In this document: positions 36,081 to 43,127 of the stretch, in pieces
Layout: each line of letters starts with the position of its first letter
Position numbering within the stretch: the first letter of the stretch is position 1
Origin: Clostridiales bacterium
GTDB taxonomy: Bacteria; Bacillota; Clostridia; Lachnospirales; Lachnospiraceae
Assembly: GCA_012520645.1 (NCBI GenBank)
Contig: JAAYNV010000039.1
Location: 1 to 64,000 of the forward strand
Direction: 5' to 3'
DNA length: 64,000 nt
Made by a program: the position numbers and the translations under genes
The notes under the pieces: generated by a model
Told to the model about the DNA's origin: nothing
Database searches by the model: none
The model's input: only the letters and a program-made list of their open reading frames with translations

Positions 36081-37163
36081 TTATTTCGTATGATACATAT
36101 CTTCGTAATACTTCTGATAGTCACCGCTTGTTACATTTTTCATCCAGTCCTCATGTTCAAAGAACCATTTGATCGTCAGGCGGATACCATCCTTGAACAT
36201 GGTTTCCGGCTCCCAGCCGATCTCAGATTTAATCTTATCCGGTGCGATCGCATATCTTCTGTCATGCCCCTTACGATCCTCTACATAAGTAATCAGATCC
36301 CTGCTCACCAATGCCTTTCTCGGATCGGAATCCGGCAGCATCTCCTGTAAGGTCTCCAGAATAATGTTGATAATTTCGATATTCTGCTTCTCATTATGTC
36401 CGCCTACATTGTAGGTTTCAAACAACCGACCCTTTTCCTGTACCATGTCAATCGCTTTTGCATGGTCTTCCACATATAGCCAGTCACGCACATTCTTGCC
36501 GTCGCCGTATACCGGAAGCTTCTTGCCCTGTAAGGCATTGTTGATAATAAGGGGAATCAGCTTCTCCGGGAACTGGAACGGTCCATAGTTGTTGGAGCAG
36601 TTCGTAATGTTCGCCGGGAATTTGTAGGTATCCATATATGCCTTTACGAGCATGTCCGAAGATGCCTTGCTGGCAGAATACGGACTGTGCGGCGCATAAG
36701 GAGTGGTCTCATAAAAATAACCGCCGTCTTCCTCTAAGGAACCATATACCTCATCCGTGGATACATGCAGAAATTTCTTTCCTTCCTGAAAGCTGCCGTC
36801 CGGAAGTTCCCATGCTTCCTTGGCACAATTTAACATGACCGCCGTTCCAAGTACATTGGTCTGTACGAATACCTCCGGATTTTTGATACTGCGGTCCACG
36901 TGGCTCTCCGCAGCAAAGTGTACCACTCTGTCGATATCGTTTTCTGCAAAAATCTTTCGAATTGCTTCTTTGTCACAAATATCGGCTTTTATAAACGTAT
37001 AATTTTCTCTGTTTTCCACTTCCTTCAGGTTTTCCAGATTGCCCGCATAGGTCAGCGCATCCACATTGATAATACGGATTTCATTGTCATATTTGCGGAA
37101 CATATAATGAATATAATTGGAGCCAATAAAACCGGCACCACCTGTTACAAGATAGGTTCTCAT
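36081..37163 (-). CDS. rfbB: dTDP-glucose 4,6-dehydratase
   Basis: Second step of dTDP-deoxysugar synthesis, an extended SDR of 360 residues. NAD-binding GGAGFIGSNY at 8-17, FAAESHVDRSI, HVSTDEVYGSL (catalytic D/E) and YSASKASSDML (catalytic YxxxK) near 160, then NCSNNYGPFQFPEKL. The ribosome site GGAGG lies before ATG. It is downstream of the large GH25 gene by 68 bases. It shares the rml pathway with rfbA and rfbC in the same block. Confidence 0.96.
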   Translation of the reverse strand: MRTYLVTGGAGFIGSNYIHYMFRKYDNEIRIINVDALTYAGNLENLKEVENRENYTFIKADICDKEAIRKIFAENDIDRVVHFAAESHVDRSIKNPEVFVQTNVLGTAVMLNCAKEAWELPDGSFQEGKKFLHVSTDEVYGSLEEDGGYFYETTPYAPHSPYSASKASSDMLVKAYMDTYKFPANITNCSNNYGPFQFPEKLIPLIINNALQGKKLPVYGDGKNVRDWLYVEDHAKAIDMVQEKGRLFETYNVGGHNEKQNIEIINIILETLQEMLPDSDPRKALVSRDLITYVEDRKGHDRRYAIAPDKIKSEIGWEPETMFKDGIRLTIKWFFEHEDWMKNVTSGDYQKYYEDMYHTK

Positions 37164-37231
37164 GAACTCATTTCCTCCATTTGAATTACGGATATTTTTC
37201 TTTCGTATAGTATATCATACCATATATTTCC

Positions 37232-40200
37232 TTAATAGCCAAGATAACTTATATTCATGTCTACATTTCCACTGATTCCGTTAATCTTACCCTTGGAAGT
37301 GTACTGCCACATATCGTATCTTGTTGCCTTATAAGTAGGCTGGGCTGCGTACTGTGCCAGCCACAACTTGTAGCCGGTCAGACTTGCGGTATTCATTTTG
37401 CTCTCAAACCACGTTTTATTTGCATAGATTCCGGCACTGTAGCCACCATTCTGGATTGTCTTACAGAACGCATTTGCCACAGCGGTTCTCGTATTTTTGT
37501 CGATACGGTCTCCTCGTCCGCCACTGCCCTCGATATCAATAAATACCGGATAAGAAATCTTATAGCCTTTGATCAGACTCAGGGTCATGGATGCTTCCTC
37601 GACCGCTTCCACTTCGTTGACCGCCTGGGAAAAGAAGTAGATTCCAACCTTTAGACCCGCCGCAGATGCTCCCTGAATATTTGCTTTAAACTTCGGATCC
37701 ACGATCATTGCACCGGAAGAAGAACCACGGTAACCACAGCGGATAATCACATAGGACACACCGGAATTCTTCACCGCATTCCAGTCGATATTGCCGTTCC
37801 ACTTGGAAACATCGATTCCCATATTGCCGGAGCCCTTCATCAGCGCTCCCTCGCTGTCAAAATTGTACTTCATACCCTGAATGACCTGCTCACCCGTCAC
37901 CGGCTTTCCATCCTTATTGAAGTAGTAGGTCTTACCGTCTATTGTCTGCCATCCGGTATATTTGTATGCTACATTTTTATTCAAAATATAGAATTTTTCC
38001 GCTTTGTAATAATCCGCCAGCGTTGCCTCAATGAATTTGCCGTCCTTATTCTTGATATAAACCTGATTTCCATCATTATCTTTGAGCTTGGTTGTCGTAT
38101 CCTTTTTCGGATTCAGCTTGACAGTCACTTTACAGGTAGCCTTTGCGATCTCTTTATCTGCCCGTTTGATCACAACCGAAATATTTGCCGTTCCCGGTGC
38201 AGCTCCTGTGACTGTTCCCTTTTTCCAGTCATCCGATGCTTTCACGGTAGCAATCTTCGTATTATCGGATACCCATTCGATCTTATCTCCGTTTACCGTG
38301 TTTTCAAAGGTCGCTTTCAGTTCTCCGGTCAGCTCGGTAAATACGGTCAGTTCCGATTTATCCAGCTTTAATTTCATATCACTGTTGCTGACATTTACCT
38401 TGCAGGTCGCTTCCACCGTCTTATTCGTCCTGGTCGTAACTTTAGCTGTGATCGTAGCCTCACCTGCTGCCACCGCCTTAACTGTTCCATCATTTGCCGC
38501 GGTCGCTATTTTATCATTGCTTGTATACCACTCTGTCTTTGCAATCTCATGCCCTGCCGAAATGCTCACAGACAGCTTGCTGCTCTCATTCACCTTTAAC
38601 GCCAGCGTAGAAGGATTCATGGTCAGCTTCAGTTCGCTTTCATTGACCGTTACCGTACATTCTGCAAATTTGTCCGGACTTGCTTCTGAGGCAGCCCTTA
38701 CGGTCGCTGTTCCGGCACCTACACTGGTCAGTGTACCGCCTGAAACCCGAACGACCTTATCATTGCTGGTTGTCCATTTAACTGCAGTGCTTGGTTTGTC
38801 GCCTGTGCTACCGGTCAGTTTAACCTCTGCCTGCAGATTAAAGGTCGTTCCGCCTGTAGTTAACGTGACAGAACTGTGGTTTAGCTTCACCGAATCTACT
38901 TTATAAGGATCATTTGGTGCAGGTGGTGTTTCCGGCTCAGATGGTTTTGGCTGCTCGGATGGCTTTTCTTCCTCGGACGGTTTCGTACTCTCGCTTTCTG
39001 ACGGTGATTCGGAAGGTGCCTCGGAACTTCCATCATTTTCGCTTACCATTTTTAAAAACCGCCCTGCCGCCAGACTGACCGTCAACGGATCGGTGATCTT
39101 TTTCTTATCTAACTCTACATATTCCCCGGTTGTCTTACCGTCTCCGCTGCCTTCTATCGGTGTCTTGGTGGATTCCAGCCATTCTACCGTATCTTTCAGC
39201 GCCGGTGCCGTCTCTGCCTGATGAATCGCCGTATCCTCGACAGCCGCATTGACCTCAGCCTCAGTCTTCACCTCATCAATAACATCGATTTTGACATATT
39301 CAATCTTATCCTTAACGGTAACACTCTGCTTTCCGGTATAATATTTGTAATCCTTCAGTGCATCAATTTCCTTCAGGGACACTTCGTAATTACCCGGTGT
39401 CAGATCTTTTTTATAAATGACACCATCTTTGTCATCATCGGTCCATGTAACACTCTTTTTGTCTGGTCCGACTACCTCTACCTCAAACGGAATTCCGGAC
39501 ACCAGACGATTATTGGAAGAATTGACAAACTTGATCTTCAGATCCTTCTCTACCGAGGTCATATTAAACCCAAGCGATTCCTCGCCCTTTTCTTCCTCTG
39601 TCTGATTTTCCGTCTCTTCCTCAAAAAGAGCATCTATCTCTTCCGTTGAAATCCTGGAATCCGCCATTGCCACCAGTCCGCTTTCACCGCCCACACCGAT
39701 GGTATCCAGCTTATCTCCTACCTCTGCAAAGGATGCCACCTGTGCATCCACCGCTCTGGCACTGGCATACACAGAACAGGTCACCATCACGATAACCATC
39801 ACGATTGCTCCGGTCGCTGCCACAATGCGGTCCATCGCTGTTATGGCAGAAATGCGGAGCCGCAGATTTTCAAAAAATGCCAGAAAAGCATTTTCCGAAT
39901 GATATCCCTTATGCTTTTTCTTACGTCCGTTTCCTCTGCTGCCCCGGTTCCATCCGGCACTCAGCTCCTCGTCGCCGTAATACTCTTCATCCTCATATTC
40001 ATACTCTTCGCTGTAATAGCCTTCGTCGTCTTCCTCATCTTCATAGATTTCTTCTTCGTAATATTCTTCTCCCGAATCAAAGCCGGCATCTCCTAACGGG
40101 ATAAACTCCATCGTTTCCATGGACACTTCCGTATCCATACCTTCATCCTCTGCCAGATAGGCATAGTCCGGTCCGTCTGCCCCGTCCGCATAGAAGGCTT

Positions 40201-40507
40201 CCTCATCCTCTTCGCCTTCCTGCGCATAATACCCGTCTTCGTCTGCATACTCGGCATCTTCCGCATAATACCCGTCTTCATCCGCATACTCGGCATCTTC
40301 CGCATAATACCCGTCTACATCATCCGCTATGTAAGCGCCGTCGGCATCTTCTCCGTCCGCATAGTATTCCTCTTCATAATATTCTTCTTCATAATACTCT
40401 TCTATATCATCATAAGACGCATCATAATCTTCCTCATAATCCTGATAATTTCTATGCTTTTTCGCGGTATTCATCCACTTTTCAAAACCGTGATTTTTCC
40501 TTTTCAT
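37232..40507 (-). CDS. Giant membrane-anchored GH25 surface protein with acidic cytoplasmic tail
   Basis: 1091 residues. Residues 1-185 are extremely acidic and tyrosine-rich with tandem 13-residue repeats (ADEDGYYAEDAEY) about 61-100; a basic patch (194-200) and membrane segment (228-250) follow. Outside: CnaB-like domain 318-410, Ser/Pro/Glu linker 490-535, three bacterial Ig-like (Big_2) domains about 535-800, a choline-binding-like wall repeat (GWQTIDGKTYYF) about 835-880, and GH25 muramidase about 885-1091 with [13 protein letters not shown] and FIDIEG. It is the long paralogue of the protein at 33782. The inside tail may scaffold the glycan or division machinery (inferred). GGAGG start and a strong promoter. 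Confidence 0.9.
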   Translation of the reverse strand: MKRKNHGFEKWMNTAKKHRNYQDYEEDYDASYDDIEEYYEEEYYEEEYYADGEDADGAYIADDVDGYYAEDAEYADEDGYYAEDAEYADEDGYYAQEGEEDEEAFYADGADGPDYAYLAEDEGMDTEVSMETMEFIPLGDAGFDSGEEYYEEEIYEDEEDDEGYYSEEYEYEDEEYYGDEELSAGWNRGSRGNGRKKKHKGYHSENAFLAFFENLRLRISAITAMDRIVAATGAIVMVIVMVTCSVYASARAVDAQVASFAEVGDKLDTIGVGGESGLVAMADSRISTEEIDALFEEETENQTEEEKGEESLGFNMTSVEKDLKIKFVNSSNNRLVSGIPFEVEVVGPDKKSVTWTDDDKDGVIYKKDLTPGNYEVSLKEIDALKDYKYYTGKQSVTVKDKIEYVKIDVIDEVKTEAEVNAAVEDTAIHQAETAPALKDTVEWLESTKTPIEGSGDGKTTGEYVELDKKKITDPLTVSLAAGRFLKMVSENDGSSEAPSESPSESESTKPSEEEKPSEQPKPSEPETPPAPNDPYKVDSVKLNHSSVTLTTGGTTFNLQAEVKLTGSTGDKPSTAVKWTTSNDKVVRVSGGTLTSVGAGTATVRAASEASPDKFAECTVTVNESELKLTMNPSTLALKVNESSKLSVSISAGHEIAKTEWYTSNDKIATAANDGTVKAVAAGEATITAKVTTRTNKTVEATCKVNVSNSDMKLKLDKSELTVFTELTGELKATFENTVNGDKIEWVSDNTKIATVKASDDWKKGTVTGAAPGTANISVVIKRADKEIAKATCKVTVKLNPKKDTTTKLKDNDGNQVYIKNKDGKFIEATLADYYKAEKFYILNKNVAYKYTGWQTIDGKTYYFNKDGKPVTGEQVIQGMKYNFDSEGALMKGSGNMGIDVSKWNGNIDWNAVKNSGVSYVIIRCGYRGSSSGAMIVDPKFKANIQGASAAGLKVGIYFFSQAVNEVEAVEEASMTLSLIKGYKISYPVFIDIEGSGGRGDRIDKNTRTAVANAFCKTIQNGGYSAGIYANKTWFESKMNTASLTGYKLWLAQYAAQPTYKATRYDMWQYTSKGKINGISGNVDMNISYLGY
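40240..40320. repeat. Tandem 39-base repeats coding the acidic tail
   Basis: Two near-identical copies plus a partial third of a 39-base unit within the 5' end of the large GH25 gene, coding the 13-residue motif of aspartate, glutamate, tyrosine and alanine. Such arrays can change copy number by slippage without breaking frame. Confidence 0.75.
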
Positions 40508-40563
40508 TTTTACCTCCGTTTACTCCTGCCCGATATTTCCGGCACAGGTAACAATTCTGTAAC

Positions 40564-40592
40564 ATTATAGCATTCACTTCCACACACTTCAA
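40564..40592 (-). promoter_or_regulatory. Sigma-A promoter of the large GH25 gene
   Basis: Minus-strand TTGAAG (40592-40587), 17-base spacer, TATAAT (40569-40564), 57 bases before the start codon. Confidence 0.8.
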
Positions 40593-40678
40593 GGTATTCA
40601 AGAGATTTCCAATTATTGCATTTCTTAATATTTTCTTACTTTTCTGGTGGGATTTGTAAATAATCTTCTGTCAAAATA

Positions 40679-40707
40679 TTGACTTTTCATTAATTTAATG
40701 GCATATT
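40679..40707 (+). promoter_or_regulatory. Promoter of the zinc-ribbon gene
   Basis: TTGACT (40679-40684), 17-base spacer, CATATT (40702-40707). It diverges from the GH25 promoter about 90 bases away. Confidence 0.55.
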
Positions 40708-40748
40708 TTAGTATTGTAAAAGGTTTTTGGTAAAAGGAGGAATGGCTT

Positions 40749-41030
40749 ATGATGTATATTCATTACTGCCCGGCATGCCATAAGATCCATATGCTCAACG
40801 GGCACAAACAGTTCTGTCCCCGCTGTGAGGGACAGCTTGCCGAGTTAAAAGTCGATTATATGACTTATACCGCCATGGATGCGTCCGAACGCGCAGAACT
40901 GGCACAACACTGCTCTCATCCGGAAGAGCTGGGAAAAATAAGCACCACCTACCGTATGATCAAATACAGCAAGTGGTACAAAGAAATGCAACAGTCATTG
41001 AACAACAATTCTACAGATAATAGATCATAA
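40749..41030 (+). CDS. Small zinc-ribbon protein
   Basis: 93 residues, plus strand, with AAAGGAGG eight bases before the ATG. Two CxxC pairs (C7/C10 and C23/C26) form a likely zinc ribbon at the N terminus; the remainder is helical and charged. Such proteins may be nucleic-acid-binding or structural; no function can be given. Its 3' end overlaps the 3' end of the EamA gene on the other strand by 20 bases (convergent). It diverges from the large GH25 gene. Confidence 0.75.
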   Translation: MMYIHYCPACHKIHMLNGHKQFCPRCEGQLAELKVDYMTYTAMDASERAELAQHCSHPEELGKISTTYRMIKYSKWYKEMQQSLNNNSTDNRS

Positions 41031-41355
41031 TTCCTGCCAGAATGCAGACTGTGCCTGCTATTTTATTTTTTGTAATCTTTTCCTGAAAAAACAAGCGGCT
41101 TAACAGTATTACCAGTACATATCCCAGAGATTCAATGATCGCACCGTTCTTAAATTCGATTCCCCGGAAGGCAAGGATGGTCAGAAGCATCGATCCAAAC
41201 AGCATGCCGTAGCCGAGAATGACATATGGATTTAAGTACTCCCGGATGATGGACGAATACTGCTTTGCCGCACTTTTTTTGAGCAGAATCTGTGAAAAGG
41301 AAGCCACCACCACCGATAGTACATAAAGCGCAAAGTAAAATGCCGTATTATTCAT
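41011..41355 (-). CDS. EamA/SMR-type half transporter B
   Basis: 114 residues, four membrane segments, member of the drug/metabolite transporter superfamily in its half-size form (SQILLKKSA near residue 22, GTVCILAGIMIYYL at the end). It starts eight bases inside the end of the second half-size transporter gene. Paired half-size EamA proteins such as ArnE/ArnF flip undecaprenyl-phosphate aminoarabinose. Because the surroundings are glycan genes with GT39 proteins, a polyprenyl-phosphate-sugar flippase is the likely role; multidrug efflux cannot be excluded. Confidence 0.8.
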   Translation of the reverse strand: MNNTAFYFALYVLSVVVASFSQILLKKSAAKQYSSIIREYLNPYVILGYGMLFGSMLLTILAFRGIEFKNGAIIESLGYVLVILLSRLFFQEKITKNKIAGTVCILAGIMIYYL

Positions 41356-41722
41356 TTTCCTTCTCCTCTCTGTTTACGATGATCGTGCCCAGCGTGATCA
41401 GTACCAGCCCGATTGCATTCTGCACCGTAATTCTTTCCCCAAAAATCAACACCGCCCAGACAAGCGCCCAAAGCATGACCATGGCACGGTTGGCATAGGC
41501 AATGGACAGTTCAAATTTTTTAATCGCCTGCTGCCACAAAATCGCATAGACTCCCAGTATTCCGATTTCCATTCCATAAAACAGCAGAAACCGGAAAGAC
41601 AAAAATTCCTGTGCCGACGCAAGCTTTGCCACGACACTGGATATACTGTAGACCATGATAATTCCCTGCAGCATAAAAATATCCTTCAGCCGGATCTTCT
41701 TTTCTTTCTGTAATTCATTCAT
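41348..41722 (-). CDS. EamA/SMR-type half transporter A
   Basis: 124 residues starting at MNELQKEKK, chosen because GAGGG lies six bases upstream; the frame is open ten codons further but runs through the inverted repeat at 41744-41774. Four membrane segments (YSISSVVAKLAS, YGMEIGILGVYAIL, AMVMLWALVWAVL, IGLVLITLGTIIV). Partner of the half transporter downstream, with overlapping genes, suggesting an obligate heterodimer. A promoter with an overlapping-type operator lies upstream. Confidence 0.8.
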   Translation of the reverse strand: MNELQKEKKIRLKDIFMLQGIIMVYSISSVVAKLASAQEFLSFRFLLFYGMEIGILGVYAILWQQAIKKFELSIAYANRAMVMLWALVWAVLIFGERITVQNAIGLVLITLGTIIVNREEKENE

Positions 41723-41743
41723 ATTTTTCCCTCGTTTTTCTTT

Positions 41744-41774
41744 GATAACCATGAAGCAAAGCTACATGGTTATC
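41744..41774 (-). promoter_or_regulatory. Ten-base inverted repeat at the EamA transcription start
   Basis: GATAACCATG and CATGGTTATC (perfect ten-base arms, 11-base centre) begin at the base after the -10 box, covering the expected +1 to +25. A bound dimeric repressor would block initiation; a 5' stem-loop is the alternative. Confidence 0.55.
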
Positions 41775-41803
41775 AGTATAACCGTATTTGGCAGCATGGT
41801 AAA
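41775..41803 (-). promoter_or_regulatory. Promoter of the EamA pair
   Basis: Minus-strand TTTACC (41803-41798), 17-base spacer, TATACT (41780-41775), ahead of the EamA genes. Confidence 0.6.
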
Positions 41804-41963
41804 GTATTTCGCATAATTTTTGTCCGCCTCAGGCATACTACTTCTATTTCCAGAATTTTTAAAAATACTGTAAAGAACATAGACAGATAAAATATGCTGT
41901 TGTAAAATAAGAAAGAATTACCGGAAGAAACAGAACCGGATTTGAAAAACCGGAGGAATTGAG

Positions 41964-43088
41964 ATGAAAAAGGAAAATCTGGATTACGAAAAAGAATATG
42001 ACATAGAAACGGAAACAAAAAACGAAACAGAAATCCCAAATGACAGTTTCGATCTGGATTCCGACCCCGATTTCGAAATTGAGGATCTGAACGAAGAATG
42101 GGAGGAGGACTCTGCAGATGAAGGTGACGGTCGTTTTTCCCGCAAAATCAATTTTCACTTTATCCTGATCGGACTGATTGCCGTTGTGTTGATCTTTGCA
42201 GTCGTCCGTCTTGCTATCTGGAGCAAGGGTGAAAAGATTGAAATCGATCCCAATGAAGATACCTCACAGTTTGATGTGGAAACCGAAGACTATATCATGC
42301 ACGTGGATCCCCGTTTTCTGGAAGGACACGAGGATGACGGTGTCCAGACGATCCTCTGTCTCGGAAATGAGCCATTTGCATCAGAACGTGGTGAAAACGG
42401 CATTGCCAGGCAGTTAGAACAGATGCTCGGTGAAAATACCGTCGTATATAATGCCGCCTTTGAGGGCACTACCCTCTCCTGCCAGAATTCCGTCTATGAT
42501 GAAAAGGTGGTCAGCGATGCCTTCTGTCTCTACTGGCTGAGCAAGACCATCACCCTGCAGGATTTTACACTGCTTGACAATGCGGTGGATACGTTCTCTC
42601 AGGAATCTCCTTCTGCAAAAGAAGCTCTGGATACGTTAAAATCTGTCGATATGAATGCTGTCGATACCCTGCTCATTTTTTACGACGGACAGGACTATCT
42701 GAAGGACCGCATTATTACAAGTCCCTACGATCTGTCTGATATTGCAACCTATACCGGCTCCCTGCGGGAATCCCTGACACTGCTTCAGGATAGCTACCCG
42801 CATATCCGCATTATCGTGCTTTCTCCTGCCTTCGCCTGTCAGATCGGTGAAAATGGAGATTATCTGCCGGGCAGCACAACAAATACTCTGTACAAAAACG
42901 GTTTTCTGTCCGAGTATATGATCGGTGAAAAAAATATTGCCGTGGAAAAGGGTGTCACCTTTATCGACAACTATTACGGCACCATCCACGAAGACAATTA
43001 TACAGAATATCTGGAAGACAACATTCATCTGAACGATAAAGGACGTACACTGGCAGCAGAACGTATCGTGAATATCATGGGACAATAA
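41964..43088 (+). CDS. Membrane-anchored SGNH-fold protein with altered block I
   Basis: 374 residues. Residues 1-58 are strongly acidic and cytoplasmic, a membrane segment spans 62-85, and an SGNH/GDSL-hydrolase-like domain follows. Block V is present (DNIHLND, the Asp-His pair, near the C terminus) and IIVLSPAF matches block IV surroundings. Block I, normally GDS with the serine nucleophile, reads GNEPFAS (134-140), so the serine is displaced or lost. Relatives remove or add acetyl groups on surface glycans; this one may be a non-catalytic or altered member. GGAGG precedes ATG. It converges on the manC-type gene. Confidence 0.75.
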   Translation: MKKENLDYEKEYDIETETKNETEIPNDSFDLDSDPDFEIEDLNEEWEEDSADEGDGRFSRKINFHFILIGLIAVVLIFAVVRLAIWSKGEKIEIDPNEDTSQFDVETEDYIMHVDPRFLEGHEDDGVQTILCLGNEPFASERGENGIARQLEQMLGENTVVYNAAFEGTTLSCQNSVYDEKVVSDAFCLYWLSKTITLQDFTLLDNAVDTFSQESPSAKEALDTLKSVDMNAVDTLLIFYDGQDYLKDRIITSPYDLSDIATYTGSLRESLTLLQDSYPHIRIIVLSPAFACQIGENGDYLPGSTTNTLYKNGFLSEYMIGEKNIAVEKGVTFIDNYYGTIHEDNYTEYLEDNIHLNDKGRTLAAERIVNIMGQ

Positions 43089-43127
43089 AGGAACGAGTTT
43101 TTGTATGATAATTGTTTTCTCTGGATC

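Noticed and set aside
40093..40305. Minus-strand ORF rich in Met, Arg and Lys in the acidic-tail region
   Set aside because: It is a frame-shifted reading of the repeats in the large GH25 gene; no ribosome site.
14422..40507. Wzx/Wzy-dependent capsule
   Set aside because: No flippase or polymerase genes seen in this block; Wzm and Wzt are present instead.
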